NCBI RefSeq assembly: GCF_004135675.1
Contig: NZ_QHLX01000004.1
Coordinates: 248,001 to 312,000 of the forward strand
Reading direction: 5' to 3'
Length of the DNA: 64,000 nucleotides
Source: Marinitoga lauensis
GTDB taxonomy: Bacteria; Thermotogota; Thermotogae; Petrotogales; Petrotogaceae
Shown: piece by piece, positions 1 to 9,393 of the stretch
Position numbering within the stretch: the stretch's first letter is position 1
Layout: each line of letters opens with the position of its first letter
The notes under the pieces: generated by a model
The model's input: only the letters and a program-made list of their open reading frames with translations
What the model was told of the DNA's origin: nothing
Databases searched by the model: none
Made by a program: the position numbers and the translations under genes

Positions 1-961
1 TTGTTAATCTGGAAATTAATGTATCCAATACATGTATTCTTGTTGCGTCAAATAAGTCTGATTCAATATATCTTGTATTCATTTGAGCTCTGAATTTATA
101 ATCCTTAAATAATTCTCTTATTGTTAGAGCATATACAAAGTTTAATCTGAATTCTGGTGTTGGTGAAACTATTGGTGGAACTGTTGATAATGCTATATTT
201 TCTTTTTTCATTCCTGCTTTAACTGAATACAATGAATTAATTGCATGTTGTACCAATAATTCCGGCATAACCTTCCATGCAAACTTTGCTGATGCATTTG
301 CATTATGAGCACCATCTATTTGAAGCATGTCAACAGATGCCATGATTTTCTTTGCAACTGCAGCATCAACAAATGATCTAATCATGTTAATTCCTCTATA
401 TAATACATTATATTGAGGGTCCTGGTGAGCTCCGTTTACTCCTTCTTCTGCAAATAATACTGCAACTTCTGGACCTGCAACACCAGAAACATAGCTATGG
501 AAATTAATAGGTCTTCCTACTTCTTCTTCTATTAAGTCTAAAGCCTTTCTTGAAGCTCTTAATTGTTTTCTTGTTATAGGAATTCCACCTATACCTTCTG
601 GAGTTCCTTCAATTAAGCCATCCATATGACTTTGACCCAATGTTCTAATAACCATTATATGGTCCGCACCATGCCATGCAGCCATTCTCATTCTTCTAAT
701 ATCTTCTTCAAATCTACCTGAAGCAATTTCTGATGTAATAACTTCCTGAGGTTGTGGATCTATATTTTTGAAATAATGTGCCGCTGGTAAAGCTACAAAA
801 TTCTTTAATGGTTTGCTTATTTCATAATATTCAAAATCACCAATTTTTGTCTTTGGAGGTAATTTTTCTCTCCATGTCCAGCCTTTTCTTTTTGGTCTGT
901 ATTTATCTAAATCCTTTAAAATTTCTTCTACATCTAATTTTTTATTAGGCTCAAGTTTCAT
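1..961 (-). CDS. oraE: D-ornithine 4,5-aminomutase, E (large) subunit, partial
   Basis: The large subunit of D-ornithine 4,5-aminomutase binds adenosylcobalamin and PLP and moves the terminal amino group of D-ornithine to give 2,4-diaminopentanoate. Only the N-terminal ~320 residues are here; the gene runs off the left edge, so the cobalamin-binding region and PLP lysine are not visible. The translation starts MKLEPNKKLDVEEILKDLDK and carries typical OraE stretches such as RPKRKGWTWRE and AAWHGADHIMVIRTLGQSHM. The start codon overlaps the oraS stop (TAATG), the expected tight coupling of the two subunits. The call rests on recognised family sequence plus the preceding oraS, ortB, ortA and ord genes. 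Confidence 0.93.
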   Translation of the reverse strand, partial: MKLEPNKKLDVEEILKDLDKYRPKRKGWTWREKLPPKTKIGDFEYYEISKPLKNFVALPAAHYFKNIDPQPQEVITSEIASGRFEEDIRRMRMAAWHGADHIMVIRTLGQSHMDGLIEGTPEGIGGIPITRKQLRASRKALDLIEEEVGRPINFHSYVSGVAGPEVAVLFAEEGVNGAHQDPQYNVLYRGINMIRSFVDAAVAKKIMASVDMLQIDGAHNANASAKFAWKVMPELLVQHAINSLYSVKAGMKKENIALSTVPPIVSPTPEFRLNFVYALTIRELFKDYKFRAQMNTRYIESDLFDATRIHVLDTLISRLT

Positions 962-1332
962 TATTTATCGCCTCCATGAACAAAGATTCTTTCTACGTCA
1001 TCCCAGTATTTACCCGCTATCAAGTCTCTTCCTGCCTGTATATAATCAATATTATGCTCTTTAGCTATTGTGTATACAATATTCCCTGCACCTTTTCCTA
1101 AGATATGTTTTTCAAAGAATTTATCAACTAAAGCTTTGGCTTCCATTGAATTAAAACCCATTCTTAAAAGTACAGATCTTTCTACAGAAGGTGATGTATG
1201 TGTTGAAGCTAAATCTATTAATGGATCTACAACTTTTTCCACTAAATCCCAGAAATATTTATCTAGTTCTTCATCTGTCATATTCATCAAATGTTTAGCT
1301 CTTTCTTCAAAATCTGATTTTCTTGGTTCCAT
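961..1332 (-). CDS. oraS: D-ornithine 4,5-aminomutase, S (small) subunit
   Basis: A 123-residue protein of the usual size for OraS, the small partner of OraE. It begins MEPRKSDFEERAKHLMNMTD and contains ERSVLLRMGFNSMEAKALVD, typical of this family. Its start codon overlaps the end of ortB and its stop overlaps the oraE start, so ortB, oraS and oraE are translationally linked. OraS is needed for assembly of the active aminomutase and is not catalytic alone (family knowledge). No indel is seen in this gene. Confidence 0.93.
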   Translation of the reverse strand: MEPRKSDFEERAKHLMNMTDEELDKYFWDLVEKVVDPLIDLASTHTSPSVERSVLLRMGFNSMEAKALVDKFFEKHILGKGAGNIVYTIAKEHNIDYIQAGRDLIAGKYWDDVERIFVHGGDK

Positions 1333-2741
1333 TACAACATTACCTCCTTAATAAGTTTTTCAACTTCTTCTTTGGTTATTCTCAAATCTTCTGCTATAAA
1401 TTCTTTTTCTTTTTCTGTGTATTCGGTTTTTCCATATCTTTTTTTAAGCTCTTTAATGTAAGACTTTCTTAATTTCTCTAATGGATATTTTATTACCCCA
1501 ATTTTCGATGGATGATCTGGTAATACAATATTTTTTCCAGGAATATCTTCTTTAATTGGATCACCAAATTTAATTTCAATGCCGTTTTCTTTTGCAAATG
1601 TCAATTGTGCAGAAGGCAGCTTACCTGCTCCTGTATATTCAGTTTCATTTACAACTATTATCTGATCTTCATTCATTTCCATAGCTAAAGCAAATGCTGC
1701 AGCTAAAGATGTATTTCCAGCAGGTCCTCTTTGCATTCCTTCTATATTCGCAAGCATTTCTGTGATATAGAAAACTTCACCTTGAGTAACCAATACATAT
1801 TCATCCATATATCTTAATGGCCTTGCAGCATTTCTTGGTACATCTGATCTATCAGGAAATGTAGCAAAAGGTATTCCAAAGCCGGTATGACCTGTTGTAA
1901 AAGATTTTTTATTAAAATCATTATCTGATGCCATATGTAATCCATGCAAATCCACACTGGCACCTATGATTTTGGTATCAGTTGCTCCTACCTTTTTAAG
2001 ACCTCTTGCTGTTCCTGTTAAATTACCTCCACCTGCATGTGTAATTACCACAGCATCTGGATACTTTCCAAATTGCTTCATAGATTGTTCTGCAATTTCA
2101 TATCCAAGAGTTTCAACTCCTGCAATTCCAAATGGAGTATATAATGATGCATTAAAGTATTCTGTTTCTTCGAGCAATACAAGAAAATAATAGAATAATT
2201 CTGGCCCACTGTTAATTGAACAACTTCTGCGCCATATGCTTCACATGCCTTGCCTTTTCAAGGATTTCTGGTTGTCCAATACCCTTACTATCATAACATT
2301 CCTGAACTATTATAGATTTTAATCCTCTTTTTGAAGCCTGTGATGCAACTGCTGCACCGTAATTGCCGCTGGTTGCAGCCATAACTCCCTTATATCCATT
2401 ATTTTAGCTCTATATGCACTAACAGATGCTCTTCTATCTTTAAACGAACCTGATGGATTTGTTGCTTCGTCTTTCACAAAAATTCTTGCACCTTTTCCTT
2501 TTGGTGCAATTTTCTTAATTAGTTTATTTATATTTTTTAATTCTACAAGTGGTGTATTACCAACACCTGTTTCAAGCTGAATGTTTCTAATTTCATCGAC
2601 ACTATATCCAGCATCTTTCATCATTTCTTCATAATCAAAGGCTATACCTTCAACTTCATATTTTGTATAATCAACACCTACTGATTTTTTCATTATTTCA
2701 TTTTTTCGTGCCATTACTGCATCATAACTCATATCTCTCAT
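1332..2741 (-). CDS. ortB: 2-amino-4-ketopentanoate thiolase, beta subunit (three apparent frameshifts)
   Basis: PLP-dependent catalytic subunit of 2-amino-4-ketopentanoate thiolase, which cleaves AKP with CoA to acetyl-CoA and D-alanine in ornithine fermentation. It resembles the threonine synthase fold family. ATNPSGSFKDRRA carries the PLP lysine near residue 90, and a glycine-rich phosphate-binding region (AGGGNLTGTARG) lies further on. The reading frame breaks near 2396, 2248 and 2203. In each case one missing G or C in a short run restores a continuous protein of ~470 residues, for example AATSGNYGAAVASQASKRG across the first break. The start overlaps the ortA stop as ATGA. Three breaks of the same type in one conserved gene look like sequencing errors rather than decay. 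Confidence 0.9.
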
Positions 2742-3043
2742 CTTTGATCACCTTCGATCATTTCTCTTAATTGTTTTCCTACCTGTAATAATTCTATTAC
2801 TGGCTTTCCAAAATTATGTTTGTACTCTGGATAAATTTCTTCTAATTTACCTTCAACTTCTCTTCCAACAGGTGTTTCTATTTTTACACTATCTCCTATT
2901 TTAGCTTCATCATTTAATAAAAAACCCTTTATACGAATTTCCAGAGGGACACGTTTTGTGTCCTCTGGAAGATTATTTGCTCTTTGTTCCGGAGTTAATC
3001 CAACAAAGTATATTTGAACCCAGTCACCTTTTTTTGCGATCAT
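2738..3043 (-). CDS. ortA: 2-amino-4-ketopentanoate thiolase, alpha subunit
   Basis: A 101-residue protein recognised as OrtA, the small subunit that pairs with OrtB. It opens MIAKKGDWVQIYFVGLTPEQ, then has RVPLEIRIKGFL and ends with YKHNFGKPVIELLQVGKQLR. The length is normal for the family. It lies between ord (11 bases upstream) and ortB (4-bp ATGA overlap), the standard order of this pathway. No indel is seen. Confidence 0.92.
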   Translation of the reverse strand: MIAKKGDWVQIYFVGLTPEQRANNLPEDTKRVPLEIRIKGFLLNDEAKIGDSVKIETPVGREVEGKLEEIYPEYKHNFGKPVIELLQVGKQLREMIEGDQR

Positions 3044-3054
3044 ATAATCATCTC

Positions 3055-4067
3055 CTATATTGTTAAATCACCTATTAATGCTCTTGGAACAGGTAAATCT
3101 GCCATTGATAATAATCCTGATTCTGCTTCAATAACTGAAGGAATCATATTAGTTGCTACAGCAATTGTACCTTTTCCTCCAGGAATTTCTGGTTTAATGG
3201 ATAAATTAAGATTTGGATCTCCAATAATTTCAATGTAATCTCCTGTATCTACATTTTCTAGTTCTGGTCTAACCTGTTGTGGATGTTTTAATTCGATAAC
3301 CAATTTTCCATTCATATATGCCCTTGCTATATGGTTACATCCTGCAACCATTCCAGGTTCAACTCTTACATACTTTGTTTCTCTTAAAACATTTGAAACT
3401 ATTGGTTCCCTTGTTTGTTCAATTTTATCAATATTCCAACCTAAAGCATCTGCAATCATATATATTGATTGTTCAAACCCTATGTGTCCAACGATTTTTC
3501 CTGTTTTTAAACCTTCTTCAAACTCTTCTACTGTTGTTCCAACACCCTGTGTTTCCATAACTGTTGGACCAAATGGTGATAAATCATTGATTCTTGCTGC
3601 TTTAATTTGTTCTACGTTTAATGCAGCACCTGACAATGCTAAAATCAATGTATCTAATACAAATCCTGGATTAATACCTGTTCCTAAAACAGAAACACCA
3701 TATCTTCTGGCAAGGTTATCCATTTCTTCGGCTTCATCTGGATGTGTATAAAATGGATATGCCATCTCTTCTGCAATTGTTATTACATTAATGTGTTTTT
3801 TTATAGCAATAACTATTTGCTCTTTTACAACTTCAACAAATGAATTTGTTGCTATTACAACTAAATCTGGATTGGTTTCATCTAACATTCTTTCTGGTGA
3901 ATCATAAACCTTTAATCCAATTTCTCCTATTTCCAACAATTCTCCAACATCTTTTCCAACATATCTCGTATCATGAACTCCAACTAATTCCAATTCGTAC
4001 TTTGATAAAATATTTCTTGCTATACCGCTACCCATTGCACCAAAACCCATAATGCTACTCTATACAT
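3055..4067 (-). CDS. ord: 2,4-diaminopentanoate dehydrogenase (one apparent frameshift near the start)
   Basis: NAD(P)-dependent oxidative deaminase that turns 2,4-diaminopentanoate into 2-amino-4-ketopentanoate, the step between OraSE and OrtAB. The N-terminus is a Rossmann fold with [28 protein letters not shown] and other stretches in the C-terminal half fit the DapB-like Ord family. The start I chose is the ATG at 4067, nine bases after an AGGAGG. From there the frame breaks after about seven codons near 4046-4048. One restored G (GGG to GGGG) gives VALWGFGAMG and joins the long frame. It is the first gene of the operon and follows a good promoter. The ornithine racemase (orr) often found upstream is absent here. 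Confidence 0.9.
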
Positions 4068-4172
4068 AGTAACGCCTCCTTTAGGAAATATTAATATTAT
4101 TTTTTTCTTACTTACGAAAATTTTAGAATTTTTTCACTTATGCTTTTTAAAAATGTAATTTTATACATTTTA

Positions 4173-4201
4173 ATTTTATGAAATTTTTTTCATATAGTCA
4201 A
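4173..4201 (-). promoter_or_regulatory. Promoter of the ord-ortA-ortB-oraS-oraE operon
   Basis: Read on the minus strand: TTGACT, a 17-bp spacer, then TAAAAT, a near-consensus sigma-70 type promoter. It lies about 105 bases upstream of the ord start, leaving a ~100-base AT-rich leader in which I see no strong hairpin or known riboswitch. Confidence 0.7.
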
Positions 4202-4292
4202 ATACGCATACTCAAACATACTAATACATGAACGAGTATACTCAATATGATTGGCCTTATATGATTATAATCCATAATTTTAACGATTTTTG

Positions 4293-4326
4293 GAAAAAAA
4301 TAAAAGGTGATGCTTATGCATCACCT
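4293..4326 (-). terminator. Intrinsic terminator after the UMF1-type transporter gene
   Basis: Perfect inverted repeat AGGTGATGC ... GCATCACCT (4305-4326) followed, in the minus direction, by a T-rich tract. The transporter stop codon lies inside the loop of the hairpin. It separates this gene from the ornithine operon downstream. Confidence 0.75.
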
Positions 4327-5549
4327 GATTCTTCTACTTTAATTAGCAAGATTGCTCCGATAATAAATAATATAGCAACACTTAATACTCCAAACCTGGA
4401 ATTTCTTGTAATTTGCGAAAAAAAACCTACTAAGAAAGGGCCTATTATTGCTGCAAATTTTCCAAAAATATTATAAAATCCAAAAAATTCTGCTGATTTT
4501 TCTTTTGGAATTAGTTTACCATACAAAGATCTACTTAAAGCTTGAATTCCACCTTGAGATGTTGCAACAAGCATTGCAAGTATCCAGAAATCTACAGCCG
4601 TTTTAAGAAAATATCCATATATTGTAATAAATGTATAAACAGCTATACCAATAAACAACATACGCTTTACATTCCATTTTTGAGCTAACTTACCATATAT
4701 TAACGCGAACGGAAAAGCTACAACCTGAGTTGCAAATAATGCCAGTAATAATTGAGTTGTTCCTATACCAACATCTTTACCATAAACTGTTGCCATTTTT
4801 ATTATAGTTCCCACACCATCTATATAAAAGAAATACGCGAGCAAAAATAGAAAAATATTTTTGTAATTTTTTATTTCTTTAAATGTTTTTATAAGCCTTT
4901 CAAAACTATCTTTTATAGGCGTTTCGGATTTCTCAATATAATATTCTTGATGAACATTTTTAAGTAATGGGATTGTAAATATTGCCCACCATAACGCAGT
5001 TATAATAAAAGCTAAACGAGTTGATGTTAGAGTACTTGATAAACCTATAATTTGAGGTTTCATAATTATAGCCATACTTATAATAAATGGAATTGTACTG
5101 CCTATATATCCCCATGCAAAACCGCTGGCTGATATCCAATCCATTTTTTCATCTGTTGTAACATCAATAAGCATGGAATCATAAAAAATATTTGCACCAG
5201 CAAATCCAATTGCTGAAAAAATGTATATGATTAAACATTGAAGCCAATCTCCTTCACCAACTGTTGATAATAAGAAAGTTGAAATTATACCAACTAACCA
5301 AAAAAAGGTTAAAAATCTTTTTTTTACGTTTTTGTAATCAGCAATTGTTCCAAGAATAGGGGCTAATAGAGCAACAATTATTGTAGCTATTGTATTGCCA
5401 TATCCCCAATATGCTGTGGAAAGATATCCTTCAATATTTTTTGCTGCAACTTCTTTAAAAAAGATTGGAAGAACTGCTGTTGTTACAATCAATGTATATG
5501 CTGAATTAGCCCAGTCATACATAACCCAACTTTTTTCTTTTTTTGTCAT
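4314..5549 (-). CDS. MFS transporter, UMF1 (Atg22-like) family
   Basis: A 411-residue integral membrane protein with about 12 predicted hydrophobic segments. The N-terminal motif WVMYDWANSAYTLIVTTAVLP is the hallmark of the UMF1/Atg22-like branch of the major facilitator superfamily. Further on, NIFYDSMLIDVT and ASGFAWGYIGST are also typical. The substrate of bacterial UMF1 proteins is poorly known; yeast Atg22 exports amino acids from the vacuole, so an amino acid role is only an analogy. It sits directly upstream of the ornithine operon on the same strand but is cut off from it by a terminator and a new promoter, so it need not belong to that pathway. Confidence 0.85.
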   Translation of the reverse strand: MTKKEKSWVMYDWANSAYTLIVTTAVLPIFFKEVAAKNIEGYLSTAYWGYGNTIATIIVALLAPILGTIADYKNVKKRFLTFFWLVGIISTFLLSTVGEGDWLQCLIIYIFSAIGFAGANIFYDSMLIDVTTDEKMDWISASGFAWGYIGSTIPFIISMAIIMKPQIIGLSSTLTSTRLAFIITALWWAIFTIPLLKNVHQEYYIEKSETPIKDSFERLIKTFKEIKNYKNIFLFLLAYFFYIDGVGTIIKMATVYGKDVGIGTTQLLLALFATQVVAFPFALIYGKLAQKWNVKRMLFIGIAVYTFITIYGYFLKTAVDFWILAMLVATSQGGIQALSRSLYGKLIPKEKSAEFFGFYNIFGKFAAIIGPFLVGFFSQITRNSRFGVLSVAILFIIGAILLIKVEESGDA

Positions 5550-5572
5550 TTTACCCTCCTGAAATATAACAA

Positions 5573-5949
5573 TTAAATATTCATATGTATAATAATTTTC
5601 TCGTTTTTAAATTCGAAATTTTTTAAAGCTATGTTTCTGGTAATGATATTTTCTGGAATATATATATAAATCTTATTCTTATCGATTTTCATATATTTTG
5701 GTATTTTTTTTGATCAATAAAGTTCAATGGTAAATTATGTTCAAACTCATATATTCCACATAACATTTCTGGAATTTTTGAAATCCTTATTATATATTTA
5801 AATAACAAAACTCGTATAACTATAGAATTATCTTTAAAGGATATTTTTGTAGACAGATTAAATATTTTTCTTATAAATTCTGATGATGAAAATTTTATTA
5901 TTCTATTTAAAATATCTACAATAAAATCCCTATCTATACTTATTTCCAA
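5573..5949 (-). CDS. Conserved-style hypothetical protein, related in layout to its upstream neighbour (one apparent frameshift)
   Basis: I do not recognise this family. The open frame stops at 5689 after 86 codons. One restored A in the A-run near 5705 carries it on through IPKYMKIDKNKIYIYIPENI to a stop at 5573, giving about 125 residues. There are no membrane segments or signal peptide. The pattern of the first ~60 residues (an acidic start, then alternating strands such as LSTKISFKDNSIVIRV) resembles the 150-residue protein just upstream, so the two may be tandem paralogues. It is the last gene of a minus-strand run that begins at 9895. Confidence 0.55.
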
Positions 5950-5954
5950 AATAT

Positions 5955-6407
5955 CTACTCCTCATATTTTAATGTTAAAAGAAATTCTTTATTTTTTACT
6001 TCAAAAGATTCTATATTTAATGCATTAAATAATGGGCTTATATTTTCGGGATACTTTATTTTTGAAAAATTAATACCAATTTCATTATCTTTTGATTCAA
6101 ATCCATCTATAAATTTTGAAATAATAGAAAATATACCTTCCAGGATTTTTCTGACACCTTCATCACCAGATAAAATAAATTTTAAAGATCCATCTGCTAA
6201 AGATGATGGTTTTTCTTTTAATTCTATCAAAGAATCAAATAATGCATTTTTATTAAATATGTTCACTTCTATCTGAAAATGAATACCGTCTTCCCGCATT
6301 TCTACATTCAAATTTTTTAATCCTTTAATTGATGCATTTTCTTCAATTAGTTTGTCCACCAACCCATTTATAAAGCCTTCATCTAATTTAATACTCATTT
6401 CAGACAT
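5955..6407 (-). CDS. Hypothetical protein, 150 residues
   Basis: I do not recognise the family. The protein starts MSEMSIKLDEGFINGLVDKL and is a soluble mixed alpha/beta sequence with several alternating hydrophobic strands (for example IHFQIEVNIFN and FEVKNKEFLLTLKYEE). No catalytic motif, signal peptide or membrane helix is visible. It lies 9 bases after the TPR protein gene and 5 bases before a shorter protein of similar layout, so all three are probably co-transcribed. A scaffold or binding role linked to the TPR protein is only a guess from position. Confidence 0.6.
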   Translation of the reverse strand: MSEMSIKLDEGFINGLVDKLIEENASIKGLKNLNVEMREDGIHFQIEVNIFNKNALFDSLIELKEKPSSLADGSLKFILSGDEGVRKILEGIFSIISKFIDGFESKDNEIGINFSKIKYPENISPLFNALNIESFEVKNKEFLLTLKYEE

Positions 6408-6416
6408 ATTTTCACC

Positions 6417-8057
6417 TCACAGAGTTTCCAATTCTTCCATTAAAGAATTGTATTTCAATTGATCTTCCGAATAATAACCCGCCAGTATTTTTATAACGTT
6501 TTTAAATTTTTTTTCATATTTCATAGGATTTTCTAAGTATAATTCTTTATACACTTCATACGATTTTTCAAAATACTCCTTTGCTTTTTCATCATCCACT
6601 TTTTCACTATACAAACGTCCAAGATTAGATAAAATCATGGCTTTATCTTCTTTTGAAATTTTTAAGTTTCCCTGTATTTCATATGCTTCTTTTAAATATT
6701 TTTCTGCTTTTTCCAGATTTCCTGAATTCATTTCTAAACTCCCAAGATTATTTAAAGCGTAAAAAAGTTGTAAATCATATTTTCTATTTGCTTTTTCTTT
6801 TAATTTTTTTCTAATTTCTAAAGATGCTTCAAAATATTTTCTGGCAAGATCTTTTTTGCCAGTTTCTATATACATTGTTCCAAGATTATTTTGAATTACA
6901 GAAGCATTAAATTGCATATCAAGAGATTTACTATTTTCACAAATATTTAATGCTCGCAAATATGCTTTTTCTGCTTCACTAAATTTACCTATTTCTGCAT
7001 TTAAATTACCCAAAATATAATAAATCGCATAATGATTTTCTTCAGAAATTTTTTCTTTTAATTTTTCTACTAAATTTATTAGCGAAATAAGAATACTTTC
7101 AGAAGAAGATACATATGATTTAATTTCTAGTATAGAATTTAATATTGAACTTGTATCTCCAAGGGCTATTGATATTAAATTTTTTAATAATACAACAATT
7201 CCTTCTTCTACCATTTTAATTTTTGAATCATAACGCTTTAATTCCTTTTTTAATGTTTTGTTTTGTTGCTTTAATTCTGTTATTTCTTTTTCATATTCTT
7301 CTAATTTCGTATTTAATCTTGACTCCAATGAATTCATTTTATTTTCCAAATTTAAATTTGATATTTCCAATTCTGGCATTATTATTTTTTCTTCTACTTT
7401 CTGATCAAGTTTTTCCAGATCTTCTACGTTCTCAATATCTATTTCTTCTGATACATAATCTTCTGAATTTTCTGAAAGTTCTTCTTCTATTTCTAACTCA
7501 GGGATTTCTTCGTTATTTTCTTTAGTTTCTGCCTCTTTATTATTCTCATTTTCTTCTTCTATGTCTAATTCTGGGATTTCTTCTTCTATTTCTAACTCAG
7601 GGATTTCTTCGTTATTTTCTTCAGTTTCTACCTCTTTATTATTCTCATTTTCTTTTTCTTCTTCTTCTTTTGCTTCTATGTCTAATTCTGGGATTTCTTC
7701 TGTTTCATCTTTACTTTCAACTTTCATGTATTCCACGGTTTCATCTAATTTTTGAGAATTCATTTCAGGAATTTCTTCTTCGATTATTGTTTCTTCATTT
7801 ACCTTTTTTTCCAATTCTTCAGCTAATTTTTCAACATCTGCAACGTCTGGTTCTTCTGATTCAACCATTCCTAAATCGTCCAAATCCGTTATCTGTTCAT
7901 TGAGCCCTTTTTCTTCAATACTTTCCGAACCAGCTTTTTCAGAAGCTTCAAGAGAATCCAAATCCATTAATTTATTAATCTCCTCTGCATCATTTAATAA
8001 TTCCCCTAAATCTATTTCCTCTTGTTCACCCTGTTCTTTTTTTTCTTCTTCTGACAT
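6417..8057 (-). CDS. Acidic coiled-coil and TPR-repeat protein, 546 residues
   Basis: Three parts can be seen. Residues 1 to ~230 are extremely acidic and low in complexity, with repeats of the type EIPELDIEEE. Residues ~235-290 are a coiled coil (LENKMNSLESRLNTKLEEYE onward). Residues ~330-530 hold about five tetratricopeptide repeats, for example YYILGNLNAEIGKFSEAEKA and LGTMYIETGKKDLARKYF. TPR proteins are adaptors that bind other proteins; the acidic arm suggests a flexible, charged linker. There is no signal peptide, so it should be cytoplasmic. It follows the NtrC-type regulator by 13 bases and precedes two small proteins in the same run. The partner is unknown. Confidence 0.8.
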   Translation of the reverse strand: MSEEEKKEQGEQEEIDLGELLNDAEEINKLMDLDSLEASEKAGSESIEEKGLNEQITDLDDLGMVESEEPDVADVEKLAEELEKKVNEETIIEEEIPEMNSQKLDETVEYMKVESKDETEEIPELDIEAKEEEEKENENNKEVETEENNEEIPELEIEEEIPELDIEEENENNKEAETKENNEEIPELEIEEELSENSEDYVSEEIDIENVEDLEKLDQKVEEKIIMPELEISNLNLENKMNSLESRLNTKLEEYEKEITELKQQNKTLKKELKRYDSKIKMVEEGIVVLLKNLISIALGDTSSILNSILEIKSYVSSSESILISLINLVEKLKEKISEENHYAIYYILGNLNAEIGKFSEAEKAYLRALNICENSKSLDMQFNASVIQNNLGTMYIETGKKDLARKYFEASLEIRKKLKEKANRKYDLQLFYALNNLGSLEMNSGNLEKAEKYLKEAYEIQGNLKISKEDKAMILSNLGRLYSEKVDDEKAKEYFEKSYEVYKELYLENPMKYEKKFKNVIKILAGYYSEDQLKYNSLMEELETL

Positions 8058-8070
8058 TTTTCTCCCCCAA

Positions 8071-9393
8071 TCAATTAATTTCCCACTTTTTTAATTTTGA
8101 GAATAACGTCATTTTCGCTATACCTAATATATTAGCCGCTTGAGTTTTATTATTCTCTGTGAATTCCAGTGTTTTTAATATATATCTTTTTTCAATTTCT
8201 TCCAGAGTTAACCCAAGTGGTATTTTTATATATTCCAAACCTTCTGATTCTTTTATATTTTCAGGAATAATTGTTTTATCCAGAATATCTTTTGTTGCAA
8301 TAGCCACCATTGAATAAATAACATTCTTTAATTCCCTCACATTTCCTGGCCAGCTATGTTTTAAAAGGAGTTCTAGAGCATCTGGATTTATTCCCTTTAT
8401 ATTTGTCCCAAATTCTTCATTAGCTTCATGAATAAAAAAATTAACAAGTTGTGGAATATCTTCTTTATGATTTCTTAAAGGTTCAACATTTATTTGAAAA
8501 ACTGATAACCTAAAATAAAGGTCTTCTCTAAACTCTCCTTTTTCAACCATTTCTTTCAAATTCCTATTTGTAGCTGCAATTATTCTAACATTTATTTTTT
8601 TTGTTTTTGTTGCACCTATTCTCTCTACTTCTTTATTTTCTAATACTCTTAATAGTTTTACCTGCATATTTTTTGGCAACTCTCCTATTTCATCTAAAAA
8701 TAAAGTGCCATTATTTGCCATTTCAAATTTTCCTGGTTTAGATTGTTCCGCTCCTGTAAAAGCACCTTTTTCATAACCAAATAATTCACTTTCAAATAAT
8801 TCCGGTGGAATTGCCCCACAATTTACAGCAACAAATCTTTCTCTTCCGCTAATCTTATGAATAGACTGAGCTATAATATCTTTTCCGGTACCACTTTCTC
8901 CTGTTATTAAAACTGGTATATTTTTTTTTGCTATTAAATTTATTTTTTCTTTGATCTGTTCGATAAAACGTGATTTACCTATTATTTCAGGATATTCATT
9001 TAATTTTTCTCTTAACTTTCTTATTTCTTTTTTTAAATTAACTGTTTCAAGAACCCTGTTAACTTCATTAATCAATACTTTTAAGTCAACTGGCTTCTCA
9101 AGAAAATTGTAAACTCCTAATTTTGTAGCTTTTACTGCATCAGCGATATCGCCATGTGCTGTAATAATTATTATTTCACTGGTATAATTTTTTAATCTAT
9201 CTATCAAATCCATTCCATTTACATCGGGTAATCTTAAATCCAAAATCACTACATCAGGGATTTCATCTTTTGCCAGATCCAATCCCTCTAATCCTCTCAT
9301 TGCACAAATTGTATTATAATTAAATTTACTTAAAAAATCACACATTGTTTTGTTCAATACCTTATCATCTTCAATTACTAAAATCTTAGGCAT
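8071..9393 (-). CDS. NtrC-family sigma-54-dependent response regulator
   Basis: A 440-residue protein with three domains in order. A receiver domain (1-120) has acidic residues D9/D10 and the likely phosphoacceptor D52 in ILDLRLPDVNG. A sigma-54-interacting AAA+ domain (~140-375) has Walker A GESGTGKD, the intact GAFTGA loop, LFLDEIGELP and an arginine-finger region. A C-terminal Fis-type helix-turn-helix (NKTQAANILGIAKMTLFSKL) binds DNA. Such proteins activate sigma-54 promoters after phosphorylation. No histidine kinase is next to it. The gene overlaps the 3' end of the membrane protein gene upstream by 8 bases and is followed by the TPR protein, so its signal may come from that cluster. 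Whether the genome encodes RpoN cannot be seen here. Confidence 0.92.
   Translation of the reverse strand: MPKILVIEDDKVLNKTMCDFLSKFNYNTICAMRGLEGLDLAKDEIPDVVILDLRLPDVNGMDLIDRLKNYTSEIIIITAHGDIADAVKATKLGVYNFLEKPVDLKVLINEVNRVLETVNLKKEIRKLREKLNEYPEIIGKSRFIEQIKEKINLIAKKNIPVLITGESGTGKDIIAQSIHKISGRERFVAVNCGAIPPELFESELFGYEKGAFTGAEQSKPGKFEMANNGTLFLDEIGELPKNMQVKLLRVLENKEVERIGATKTKKINVRIIAATNRNLKEMVEKGEFREDLYFRLSVFQINVEPLRNHKEDIPQLVNFFIHEANEEFGTNIKGINPDALELLLKHSWPGNVRELKNVIYSMVAIATKDILDKTIIPENIKESEGLEYIKIPLGLTLEEIEKRYILKTLEFTENNKTQAANILGIAKMTLFSKLKKWEIN

Noticed and set aside
4067-4314. Riboswitch or leader peptide ahead of ord
   Set aside because: The ~100-base leader is AT-rich with no strong stem, conserved motif or convincing short frame.
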